Assembly: GCA_021848095.1 (NCBI GenBank)
Contig: JAJZMZ010000024.1
Coordinates: 1-43,660 of the forward strand
Origin: Microcaldota archaeon
Lineage (GTDB): Archaea > Micrarchaeota > Micrarchaeia > Micrarchaeales > CABMGC01
Length of the DNA stretch: 43,660 nucleotides
Direction: 5' to 3'
The notes under the pieces were generated by a model that made no database searches, was not told the origin of the DNA, and saw only the letters and a list, made by a program, of their open reading frames with translations. Within the stretch, counting starts at the first letter, position 1, and the number at the start of each line of letters is the position of its first letter. The position numbers and the translations under genes were made by a program. Positions 17,187 through 25,338 of the stretch are shown piece by piece.

Positions 17187-20100
17187 TCACGGTAAAGGTT
17201 GCGCATTTGTAGATATTGCAATTCTTTGATAAGTCATATCGCCTAATCCGTTTGAACCATAGCCAAATTCAGTTCCGATAGGCAATGTGAATGTGCCCGT
17301 ATTAGCAAAGGAAACATTAAACTCGCCACTAGGTCCATTTTCAAATGTAGAGTTATAAGTAATTAGATCATAAATACTGTATACTGAACCTCCATTAGTA
17401 ACACTAGCAATACCAGAATATAAGTACTTACCATCCGGAGATACTATCATTTCTCCAGGTCCGCCAGTAAAACAACCACCACCATTGGCACCTGAATCAT
17501 AGTTTATTTTAACTATTTTTTGAAGTTGTGTATTTATCGTTGCAATTGCGCAATTAGAAAATGGAGTTGAATAACCTACAAAAACAAATGTTCCGTTAGT
17601 TGTAGATGTCATAGCATCTCTTTTGTTGTTGTAAATGGTATCATAGAAATTAAAATGAGGAAGTGATATCGTACTGAAAGCATTTGTATTCTTATTGTAT
17701 ATTGCAACTTCTCCGTTTTCTGGACTTAACATGTAAACATATGGTGTATTATTAACTGGAACTACAGGAGGATTTGTTAAAATTGAGTTAGTTGATTGAG
17801 ATAATAATCCCGAATCAGTTACTGTCCAATAACTATAAGTTATAAACTCATTTGGACTAGGTGGCGAAGAACAACTAAAAGCTCCGGCATCTCCAGTGCC
17901 CGCGGCGGTTTGAGTATCACTATTCCCATTTGCATTGTATGTTGAAGCTATAGTATCATTTAATGGATAATTGAAAACTATTTGAGCTGCCGTTGCGCCC
18001 ATACCTCCAGGAGCAGGACCAGGAGCATCACTATAATCATCTTGAAGTTGAGTTTGATAAGATAATACAGTCATATCGTTATTTTTTTCAAGCATTCCAT
18101 TTATATAAACAGTAGAAGTTGATGCAAAACCATAATTTGCTTCAGCAGCACAAACAGAACCAGAAGATGAGGACATAGATGAAAAAGCATCTATTGTTTG
18201 ATAAGGGGTTAGATATAAGTTTCCTGCAGCGCAAGGACCTCCTGAAGGGCAGTTTGCAGCTTGAGAATTACTAGTTGTTGCAGCCATACCAGATAAAATA
18301 ACATTTGTTGGAAACACTTGGGATAAAGTTTGAGCATAAAACTCGTAATTTACACTTCCTGAAGGGTATATTGAGAAGAAATTTCCATTTGGTTGTGAAA
18401 AATCAGCCACCATTGGTAAATAATACGTACTTGTTTCAGGAGTCATTGGATAACCAGAGTTATAAAAGTATGAAATTTGCGCTTCTGGCGCTACAATATT
18501 TGAGTTAACAATATTTTGTGTAGTATTAGCAGTAGTCAATAACGCTTGTCCATCATTTATAGTATTGCCAGTGTAGTTATAACCTCCAATTCTTAAGTTA
18601 TTTCCATCATAAAGTAATGCAGTAGGAGAAAATGTAGATGGTAATGTAACATTTTCTTTGTTTATTAAGTATGCACTGCTTATAATACTAACCTGTCCAA
18701 AGTTTGTAGAACCTGGATTATAATAATTTCCTGATTTCTGAGCGCCTGTTGTGTATATATTGTAGTTATTTTGTGGTGCGTATACAATGTCTGCATTTCC
18801 ATAAGTTTTAGGAGTATTTAAGTTATTTTCTAGGCCCAGAACACCATCTTGAGAACCTGATTTAAGATTATAAATTTCATAAAAGTTTCCAGAACCTACC
18901 GTTGTGCTTACATATAAATCAGTACTATTTGCACTTGAAACAAAGTTATATTGTGAGCCCGTAGCTAATGGAATAGAATCGGGATAATTAACGTAGGGAT
19001 CAGTGGATCTGAAGTTCTGAACACTCTTTACACTGGAAACGCCACTTCCACTTACTGGAAATGTGTATACGGTTTCGTTTGATAGTACAACATAAAGATC
19101 AGTAAGATTACTACTTAATGTTGCACCAACAGTATAGTTACTTAAAGATAATGCTACGTTTGTGTAGTTTATCTTTAACGATGTTGTGTTAAATGATGCT
19201 ATTGACGAGTTGTATTCAGATGAAGATGTTCCATTGACCATTGCAAAGTACATAAAGTTTCCATCTGTTACCATATTTATTATTCCAGAAGCAGAACCTA
19301 TTGAAGGTCCGAATTTGTTTATTAATATATTTGCTGCCATTGAGTTATTTTTGGTGGTATTTAATACATATAAATTAGTTGAGTTTGAAATAAAAGCATA
19401 ATTACCTAACATTATGAAACTTGTGAAGTAAGGATTATATGCTGCATCTGAAGCCGATGATCCGATAATATTAGTTAAGTTTTTAACTTGTATTTTATTG
19501 TAAGTGTAGAATAAATTAGAGGATGTCATAGCATCTTGCAAATCAGTTTTATTGATTATTACTAAATATGGGCCTTCTGGTGTATTAAAAGCTGATGATG
19601 TCCCTCCTATTAAGATGTAAAGTGAACCTGATGAGTTAAACTGCATTGAATAGCCATCTCCAGAAGCTACTCCTTGAATTATAGTCGTATTTGCAGTTGA
19701 GTTTGCTATTAAAGCTTCCTTAACTACTGATTCAGTAGATGTATTTATTATTACTAGAGCAGCTGTGAAACTGCTATTTCCATCATTATAAAACTTAGAT
19801 AAGTCATAAACATAACCGTCTCTAGAAACTGTAATGTAATTGTGATTAGATTCATAGTATGAGCTACCTATACTGTTCAACACATTGTTGTGGTACATAT
19901 CGCTTACTAGCCCTATCGTTTGTCCACCGTTATTATTGCTGTAGAAATAAGTATCCTTTGATGGATAGGTATAAGCTGGAACTGGATAATAGAAACCTGT
20001 TTGTTTATTGAAGTTTGCCGTTTCCACCGTATTGTCACTCATAGTTAAGGTGTTTGTTGATGCTGTTCCTGCATAACATCCTATACCAGTACAAGTCCAA

Positions 20101-21266
20101 TCATTAAATTCATAACCAGAAGCAGGAGTTTCAGATATTATTACTGTGTTTCCAGCTTGATATGAACCACTTGGTGGAGAGGCAGTTCCCCCATTTGTTG
20201 GATTAACATTAGTTGTTAAGGTGTAAGTTGCAATTGATTGTTGGAAGTTTGCTGTTTCTACAATATCTGAGTTCATTGTTATTGTTGCTGATTTTGTAGT
20301 TCCAGAGTAACAACCCGTTCCTGTACAAGACCAACCCGTAAATATATAACCTGATGCAGGAGTTTCTGAGATTGTAACTTGTGTTCCAGAGTAATAACTT
20401 CCTGAAGCAGGAGTCACCGTTCCTCCATTTGATGGAACTGAGTTTGTTGTTAAAGTATAAGTTGCTAATTGGTTGAAGCTTGCCGTTTCTACTATATTAG
20501 CATCCATAATTATTGTCGGATTAGTAGATGTTCCTGAGTAACAACCCGTTCCAGTACAAGTCCAATCGTTAAATGAATAACCCGTACTTGGAGTTTCTGA
20601 GATTGATACTGATTTCCCACTGTTATAACTTCCTGAAGTTGGAGATGTCGTACCTCCATTTGTTGGAGAAGGATATGTATTTAATGTATAAGTAGGCAAC
20701 GTTGTTGTTGTACTTAATAAAGAATTATATTGATAAATATATGTCAAACCGCTTCCTGAAGTTGTTAATGAAACTTCTTGTTTACTATTACTATTACAAT
20801 TTTGAGAGATACATTCAGAGTATGTTAAGTAAAACTGTGGACTTATCTCAGAACCTATTGGAAGTGTAAGACCAGTTACTGAGATAGTACATGTAATACG
20901 TTCACCTTGAAGAGCTGTAGAAGGTTGACAACTACCTTGATAATACTGTGAGTTAGGAGTAAACTTAATTGAAAATGAAGAAGAGGAAAAATATAAGGGT
21001 TTATTGACATTATTTGAAAACTCAATTAATGCAGATGTTCCAATTGAGTTAGAGTTTATCAAAAGTTGATAACATGGAAACTCTGGAGAGATATAACAGT
21101 ATGACGATGCATATGTTGTTTGATTGCTCGAGTAGTAAAAGTAAATGACGAGTACTGCAATTAATATTATTATTGCCCATGAGTAACTAAGAACATATTC
21201 TATTGCGGATTGCTGTTTTGAAGTTTTTTTTGTAGTGCCGTGTAGTATTTTTTTAGAAGATGCCAT
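17187..21266 (-). CDS. Giant pilin-like surface protein with InlB-type repeats and a probable beta-propeller
   Basis: The 1359-residue protein begins with a class III archaeal signal: charged KKILHGTTKKTSKQ, then QSAIEYVLSYSW and a hydrophobic helix (about 29-46), as in archaeal type IV pilins. A Cys-containing globular region follows (50-180). Next come a Thr-rich hinge and three 77-78-residue repeats (from 192, 269 and 347), each with SETPxxGYxFxxWxCTGxGCY, resembling divergent InlB B-repeats. The remaining 930 or so residues are Ser/Asn/Thr/Tyr-rich beta sequence with many sequons. Propeller-like blades occur near the end (MIVSPDGKYLYSG). It has its own TATA box upstream. It is probably an adhesin or pilus tip protein; that role is inferred. 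Confidence 0.85.
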   Translation of the reverse strand: MASSKKILHGTTKKTSKQQSAIEYVLSYSWAIIILIAVLVIYFYYSSNQTTYASSYCYISPEFPCYQLLINSNSIGTSALIEFSNNVNKPLYFSSSSFSIKFTPNSQYYQGSCQPSTALQGERITCTISVTGLTLPIGSEISPQFYLTYSECISQNCNSNSKQEVSLTTSGSGLTYIYQYNSLLSTTTTLPTYTLNTYPSPTNGGTTSPTSGSYNSGKSVSISETPSTGYSFNDWTCTGTGCYSGTSTNPTIIMDANIVETASFNQLATYTLTTNSVPSNGGTVTPASGSYYSGTQVTISETPASGYIFTGWSCTGTGCYSGTTKSATITMNSDIVETANFQQSIATYTLTTNVNPTNGGTASPPSGSYQAGNTVIISETPASGYEFNDWTCTGIGCYAGTASTNTLTMSDNTVETANFNKQTGFYYPVPAYTYPSKDTYFYSNNNGGQTIGLVSDMYHNNVLNSIGSSYYESNHNYITVSRDGYVYDLSKFYNDGNSSFTAALVIINTSTESVVKEALIANSTANTTIIQGVASGDGYSMQFNSSGSLYILIGGTSSAFNTPEGPYLVIINKTDLQDAMTSSNLFYTYNKIQVKNLTNIIGSSASDAAYNPYFTSFIMLGNYAFISNSTNLYVLNTTKNNSMAANILINKFGPSIGSASGIINMVTDGNFMYFAMVNGTSSSEYNSSIASFNTTSLKINYTNVALSLSNYTVGATLSSNLTDLYVVLSNETVYTFPVSGSGVSSVKSVQNFRSTDPYVNYPDSIPLATGSQYNFVSSANSTDLYVSTTVGSGNFYEIYNLKSGSQDGVLGLENNLNTPKTYGNADIVYAPQNNYNIYTTGAQKSGNYYNPGSTNFGQVSIISSAYLINKENVTLPSTFSPTALLYDGNNLRIGGYNYTGNTINDGQALLTTANTTQNIVNSNIVAPEAQISYFYNSGYPMTPETSTYYLPMVADFSQPNGNFFSIYPSGSVNYEFYAQTLSQVFPTNVILSGMAATTSNSQAANCPSGGPCAAGNLYLTPYQTIDAFSSMSSSSGSVCAAEANYGFASTSTVYINGMLEKNNDMTVLSYQTQLQDDYSDAPGPAPGGMGATAAQIVFNYPLNDTIASTYNANGNSDTQTAAGTGDAGAFSCSSPPSPNEFITYSYWTVTDSGLLSQSTNSILTNPPVVPVNNTPYVYMLSPENGEVAIYNKNTNAFSTISLPHFNFYDTIYNNKRDAMTSTTNGTFVFVGYSTPFSNCAIATINTQLQKIVKINYDSGANGGGCFTGGPGEMIVSPDGKYLYSGIASVTNGGSVYSIYDLITYNSTFENGPSGEFNVSFANTGTFTLPIGTEFGYGSNGLGDMTYQRIAISTNAQPLP
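20007..20693 (-). repeat. Three tandem InlB-type protein repeats within the giant surface protein
   Basis: Three copies of a 77-78-codon unit, residues 192-266, 269-342 and 347-420. Each begins TYTL and includes NGGT, GSY, ISETP, GY, W-x-CTG-x-GCY and VETA-x-F. Two cysteines in each are spaced C-x5-C and could form a disulfide. The copies differ at many positions, so the duplication is not recent. Confidence 0.85.
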
Positions 21267-21295
21267 TTAATTACAACAATACTTAAGTAAAAAAC

Positions 21296-21303
21296 TTTAA
21301 ATA
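21296..21303 (-). promoter_or_regulatory. TATA box of the giant surface protein gene
   Basis: TATTTAAA on the minus strand after a purine-rich AGAAAGG. Its centre is about 33 bp before the ATG at 21266, predicting a leader of about seven bases and a promoter independent of the glycosyltransferase upstream. Confidence 0.45.
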
Positions 21304-21328
21304 CCTTTCTTATTTTGTTCTTTTCACT

Positions 21329-22003
21329 TTAATTGATATTCTTAATTATAGTTTTAAGTATGTTATAACCATCTGCAAATGTTCTTAATTTACCCGTTCC
21401 TGAGTCACGTTTTTTCTCAATACTGGGAATCTCTATAATTGATAAATGTTCTTTTGCTGCTTTTATATTTATTTCAGTTTCTATTGCAAATCTATCTTCT
21501 TTTAAATTTAATTTATTTATAACTGATTTTTTGAAACCCCTGTAACCGTAGCAAAGATCAGTATAATTTGATTTGAAAAAAAGATTTACTAAAAATACAA
21601 AAAATCTATTGCCAAATTTTCTTATGAAGGGCATATCCTCAGTCCCTCCACCTGCCATGAAACGAGAACCCATGCAAATATCATAGCCTATCCTTATACT
21701 ACTTATTATAAGTCGTAATTCTTTTGGGTCATTTGAAAGATCTGCATCCATCGATATTAAAATATCGCCATTTGCTTCTTTGAAACCCTTTCTTAAAGCT
21801 GAACCTTTTCCTTTGTTATCATAAATTACTTTTACATTAAATTTTTTAGCTAACTCCACTGTTTTATCTTTTGAATGACCATCAACAATTATTATTTCAT
21901 GGTTAATACCTTCAAGAATTGAGTTAACCTTTTCAAGAACATTTTCTATGTTGCCTTCTTCATTCAAGGTAGGTATAATTATAGAAACAAGATCTTTTTT
22001 CAT
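21329..22003 (-). CDS. Family 2 glycosyltransferase (dolichyl-phosphate mannose/glucose synthase-like)
   Basis: The GT-A fold is shown by VSIIIPTLNEEGNI (6-19), IIIVDGHSKDKT (37-48) and the metal/nucleotide site SMDADLSNDP (84-93). The 224-residue length and absence of membrane helices match the short polyprenyl-phosphate sugar synthases, which supply lipid-linked sugar for glycosylation. The start at 22003 follows GGTAATT; an in-frame ATG at 22012 overlaps the upstream gene. It is adjacent to a heavily sequon-bearing surface protein, so a role in glycosylating surface proteins is plausible but inferred. Confidence 0.88.
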   Translation of the reverse strand: MKKDLVSIIIPTLNEEGNIENVLEKVNSILEGINHEIIIVDGHSKDKTVELAKKFNVKVIYDNKGKGSALRKGFKEANGDILISMDADLSNDPKELRLIISSIRIGYDICMGSRFMAGGGTEDMPFIRKFGNRFFVFLVNLFFKSNYTDLCYGYRGFKKSVINKLNLKEDRFAIETEINIKAAKEHLSIIEIPSIEKKRDSGTGKLRTFADGYNILKTIIKNIN

Positions 22004-22005
22004 AA

Positions 22006-22602
22006 TTACCATTTATATTTTTTAGGTATTTTTTTAATTGCTTCTTCGGTCATGAAGTTCAAACCAAAAAACAAAGGAGTTATATTTCCATCTTCAAAAG
22101 TTACTGCAGTTATACTGGCATAAGTTGGTCTGAAAGAAAAACTAATTAGGTGATCTGCAGTGTAAGCTGACGCAATTACAGAGACTATCGGATCATGGTG
22201 TGTTACTGCCAAAATGCAAGAGTTTTTTTCTTGAGATTTTATAAATGAGTTAACTCTTTTTTTCAAAAGTTCAAAAGGTTCTATTTTATCACCATAAAGC
22301 AACTTCCACCCATTATCAGTTACTTTTGTTCCTCGCATTTTTTTAAATTTTCTTTCAATTAATCTATTGTCAATTGTTTTTGGTTTTTTAATATGCTTAC
22401 AAATTATCTCAGCAGTTTGAATTGTTCTTAGAACAGGACTACAGAATACTTTATCTATTTTAAGTTGTTTAAGATCCGTTCCAGTATTATTTGCTTGCTG
22501 TCTGCCTGTTTTTGTTAAAGGATAAACTCCTAACTCATCAGACAGGATATGTTTTGCATTTGCTAAACTTTCACCGTGGCGTACAAATATTATTAAACTC
22601 AT
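22006..22602 (-). CDS. Histidine phosphatase (phosphoglycerate-mutase-like) family protein
   Basis: The protein is 198 residues. Its catalytic motif is FVRHGES (6-12), where His9 is the phosphate acceptor, and the second active-site His is in VTHHDP. Arg in VLRTIQTAEII completes the phosphate pocket. This branch includes mutases, sugar and nucleotide phosphatases, and alpha-ribazole phosphatases, so the substrate cannot be named. It is transcribed with the glycosyltransferase, whose start lies at its stop codon, which hints at sugar-phosphate metabolism. Confidence 0.88.
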   Translation of the reverse strand: MSLIIFVRHGESLANAKHILSDELGVYPLTKTGRQQANNTGTDLKQLKIDKVFCSPVLRTIQTAEIICKHIKKPKTIDNRLIERKFKKMRGTKVTDNGWKLLYGDKIEPFELLKKRVNSFIKSQEKNSCILAVTHHDPIVSVIASAYTADHLISFSFRPTYASITAVTFEDGNITPLFFGLNFMTEEAIKKIPKKYKW

Positions 22603-22622
22603 TAAAATACCTAGATTAAATG

Positions 22623-22639
22623 TGGTAAGTATATTACCA
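22623..22639. promoter_or_regulatory. Operator-like inverted repeat between divergent genes
   Basis: TGGTAA-GTATA-TTACCA is a perfect 6-bp inverted repeat with a 5-bp spacer. It lies 21 bp upstream of the phosphatase ATG (minus) and about 50 bp upstream of the radical SAM ATG (plus), where a regulator could block both promoters. No regulator is linked nearby. Confidence 0.35.
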
Positions 22640-22662
22640 GTAAATAATATAAATCAAATATA

Positions 22663-22680
22663 TTAATAATATATTATTAA
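22663..22680. promoter_or_regulatory. 18-bp AT palindrome at the radical SAM promoter
   Basis: TTAATAATATATTATTAA is a perfect palindrome ending 9 bp before the radical SAM start codon. It occupies the place of the TATA box (25-30 bp upstream). AT-only palindromes arise easily in this background, so it may simply be the TATA region. Confidence 0.35.
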
Positions 22681-22689
22681 AGTGTATAA

Positions 22690-23751
22690 ATGAACTCAAT
22701 TAAATTTATAAAATTAGGATTAACTGCGCTTAAAAGTAATTTTTCTAATTTAGCTAAGCCGTACAAATTAACTTTTTCCATATCGTACTGGTGTCAGTCA
22801 CGTTGTTTAACTTGTAATATATGGCAGATTAAACCAGTAAATGAACTTACACTTGAAGAGATTAAAGAAGTTGCAGCTAAAAATAATTACTTAAAATGGA
22901 TAGAGATAACAGGAGGTGAGCCGTTTTTAAGAAAGGATATTGTTGATATTGTAAAGGCTTTCCACGAAAATTGTAAAGACCTTTTTGTACTTACTATGCC
23001 AACAAACTCATTATGTAATCATGATATGGTAGAAAGTAAATTAAAAGAAATTTTATCTTTAGGAATACCTAAAGTTTCCATAACTCTTAGTTTAGATGGG
23101 TATAAAGAACTTCATGATAAGATAAGAGGAATACCTGGGAATTATGATAAAGTAGTAGACATGGCAAAAAGATTAAAAAAATTAAAAGAAGAATACAAAA
23201 ACTTATTTTTTATATTTGGATATACTGTTAGCAAGTTCAATCAAGGTTCACTCGAAAAAACCATAGAAGAAGTAAAAAAAGAGTTGCAATGGGTAACACA
23301 TAACGACTTCCATATAAATGTTGGTCAAATATCAGATAGCTATTACAAAAATGGTGAGTTAGACATTAGAGCTGAAAAAACAGAGGTAGCTAAAGAAATA
23401 GATTTTATAATTAAAAAAAGAAAATTTGAGTTTGGTGCAATACCTATAATAGAAAATGTATTCCTGAAAAAGTTATACAATTACGTTTTAACAGGAAACT
23501 CACCTATGAAAAGTAGAAGTTTGGATGCATCTCTTTTTATGGACAGTTATGGAAATGTATATCCTTCAATAATGTGGGGCAGAATAATAGGAAATATAAG
23601 AAATTATAATTACTCTATAGAAAGTATGTGGCATAATGTCGATGCAGAAGAAGTTAGAAAGATAATAAATGAAGGTAAAGAACCTTCATGTTGGACAGCT
23701 TGTGAAGCATATCAAAGTTTAGTCGGGGATATGAAAAGTTTTATTTTTTAA
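22690..23751 (+). CDS. Radical SAM enzyme (MoaA/SPASM-like)
   Basis: The iron-sulfur motif is C-x3-C-x2-C (C35, C39, C42 in YWCQSRCLTC), followed by the SAM-binding TGGEPFLRKD and LSLDGYKE. The 353-residue protein ends with a region resembling a reduced SPASM domain: DSYGNVYPSIMWG and a pair of cysteines in SCWTAC, fewer than a full SPASM needs. It is convergent with the alpha/beta hydrolase and overlaps it by 4 bp. Such enzymes modify peptides, lipids or cofactors; the substrate is not evident here. Confidence 0.9.
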   Translation: MNSIKFIKLGLTALKSNFSNLAKPYKLTFSISYWCQSRCLTCNIWQIKPVNELTLEEIKEVAAKNNYLKWIEITGGEPFLRKDIVDIVKAFHENCKDLFVLTMPTNSLCNHDMVESKLKEILSLGIPKVSITLSLDGYKELHDKIRGIPGNYDKVVDMAKRLKKLKEEYKNLFFIFGYTVSKFNQGSLEKTIEEVKKELQWVTHNDFHINVGQISDSYYKNGELDIRAEKTEVAKEIDFIIKKRKFEFGAIPIIENVFLKKLYNYVLTGNSPMKSRSLDASLFMDSYGNVYPSIMWGRIIGNIRNYNYSIESMWHNVDAEEVRKIINEGKEPSCWTACEAYQSLVGDMKSFIF

Positions 23752-24485
23752 TTACTTGAAAGAAAGTTGTTTACTATATTTGCTGTTTCTTCTGGATTTG
23801 AGTAATGAGAGGTGTGTTTTGAGTTTTTAATAATTGAAACTTCACTATTTTTAATATCTTCATTGAAGATGTATGCAAATTTTTTATCTATTGTAGTGTC
23901 ATTTTCTCCCCATAATATTAATGTTTTTGAAGAGATTTTAGAAAGATCTTCCTTTGTTACTTGAGAAGAGCTAAACTCGTCGTCAATAATACTTTTTAAC
24001 ACATGTTCATTTGCATTAATCATTAATGCTTTAGCAAGTAAATCTTTTTTATATTGTTCTCTTTTATCAGTACCAACTACAACTTCAAAAAAATCTTTCA
24101 GACCACCTGCATCTTCAAGAACAAGTTTTTTTATATTTTGATTATTTATTGCAAGGATAGAAGCTATCCAACCCCCGTAAGAATGGCCCATTACTGAATA
24201 ATTTGTTATGCCTTCTTTTTTAATAATTTCTTCTATTATTTCTTTTTGATAAAGAACGTGATAATCTATATTTGGAGCTTCTGATTCACCATGTCCAAGC
24301 AAATCAGGCAAAATTAAAGTAAGACTTTTAGGAAGATACTCTACAAATTTTATCCAACTTTTAGAACTTGCAGCAAGTCCATGTATTAGTACAAGTACAT
24401 CACTTCCTTTTTTATTTGTTCTATAAAATATTTTACCATATTTAGTTTCTATTGTTTTACTTTCTAACTCTTCAAAAACGCTCAT
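23748..24485 (-). CDS. Alpha/beta hydrolase
   Basis: The 245-residue protein has the oxyanion motif IHGLAASSKSW (34-44) and nucleophile elbow GHSYGGW (Ser102). The acid is probably the Asp in LWGENDTTID and the catalytic His is in KNSKHTSHYS. It is a soluble esterase/peptidase-type enzyme without signal peptide. It follows proline dehydrogenase by 11 bp and probably shares its transcript. No specific substrate can be assigned. Confidence 0.88.
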   Translation of the reverse strand: MSVFEELESKTIETKYGKIFYRTNKKGSDVLVLIHGLAASSKSWIKFVEYLPKSLTLILPDLLGHGESEAPNIDYHVLYQKEIIEEIIKKEGITNYSVMGHSYGGWIASILAINNQNIKKLVLEDAGGLKDFFEVVVGTDKREQYKKDLLAKALMINANEHVLKSIIDDEFSSSQVTKEDLSKISSKTLILWGENDTTIDKKFAYIFNEDIKNSEVSIIKNSKHTSHYSNPEETANIVNNFLSSN

Positions 24486-24496
24486 TTAATCAACAA

Positions 24497-25336
24497 CTAA
24501 ATTTTCTGATTTTCTAATAGTGACCTTAAAACTAACTTAAAATTACTTGATTCTTTCAATCTCCTATAAGAATAACTAATCCAATCTTCACCGAACGGAA
24601 GATATAAACTCATGTTATGTTTTTTTGCAATGTTTTTGGCCAGATTATTTCTTATGCCATAAAGCATTGCATACTTTGGTTCCTTATTGTATTTTTTAGA
24701 TAACTCAAACGATGATTTTATTATATTTAAATCGTGTGTTGCTAAAGTAAAGTTATCAGATTTTTCAAATAAATACTCCATTAAATGACTATAATTTTTT
24801 GTCGAGTCTTTCTTATCATAGGAAATTGATTTAGATTCAGTATAAGCACCTTTTACTAAACGTATAACTCCATTGTGTTTGAGTATTTTTATTAAATCAG
24901 AGTTTGTTCTTTTTAAATAAGATTGTAAACATATTCCAGTATTTCCTAATGAGTTGTATTTTAAATAAAGTGAAATGGTATTATTTACATAGATGTACTT
25001 TTCCATGTCTAACCAAACAAAAATATTATTTTTCTTTGCCGCCTTAATTATTTTTAAATAATTTTTATTTATAGTTTCTTTATTTACAAGAAGACCTAAC
25101 TGTGTTGGCTTAATGGCTATCGAAGAGTTAAGATTGTTTTGCTTTAATTTTTTAATTAACTGTAAATAAATATCAACAGATTGATTAGCGTCTTCTTTTT
25201 TGTAAGTATCTTCGCCTAGATAATTTATCATTGAGTTTATTCTTAACTTAGATAAATCAACAGCTGTAATTATAGCTTCATTTACTGTAGTACCTACAAT
25301 CCATCTACCAGCGAGTATCTTCTGTAAAATTGACAT
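24497..25336 (-). CDS. putA: Proline dehydrogenase (FAD-dependent)
   Basis: This predicted flavoenzyme oxidises proline to pyrroline-5-carboxylate and passes electrons to quinone. The TIM-barrel family signature is clear: WLDMEKY, IRLVKGAYTES, LATHDLNII and the C-terminal LPFGEDWISYSYRRLKES, whose paired Arg binds the substrate carboxylate. At 279 residues it is close to the short monofunctional bacterial enzymes (about 300). Its ATG overlaps the region of the secretion ATPase stop. The pyrroline-5-carboxylate dehydrogenase that normally follows is not in the window. Confidence 0.85.
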   Translation of the reverse strand: MSILQKILAGRWIVGTTVNEAIITAVDLSKLRINSMINYLGEDTYKKEDANQSVDIYLQLIKKLKQNNLNSSIAIKPTQLGLLVNKETINKNYLKIIKAAKKNNIFVWLDMEKYIYVNNTISLYLKYNSLGNTGICLQSYLKRTNSDLIKILKHNGVIRLVKGAYTESKSISYDKKDSTKNYSHLMEYLFEKSDNFTLATHDLNIIKSSFELSKKYNKEPKYAMLYGIRNNLAKNIAKKHNMSLYLPFGEDWISYSYRRLKESSNFKLVLRSLLENQKI

Positions 25337-25338
25337 CT

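Noticed and set aside
17183-17221. Upstream extension of the small membrane-anchored protein to 17221
   Set aside because: It would overlap the giant gene by 35 bp and place the GTGAT ribosome-binding site inside the coding sequence.
20007-20693. CRISPR-like array
   Set aside because: The three repeats are 231-234 bp, diverged and in frame; they are protein domain repeats. No CRISPR array was seen anywhere in the window.
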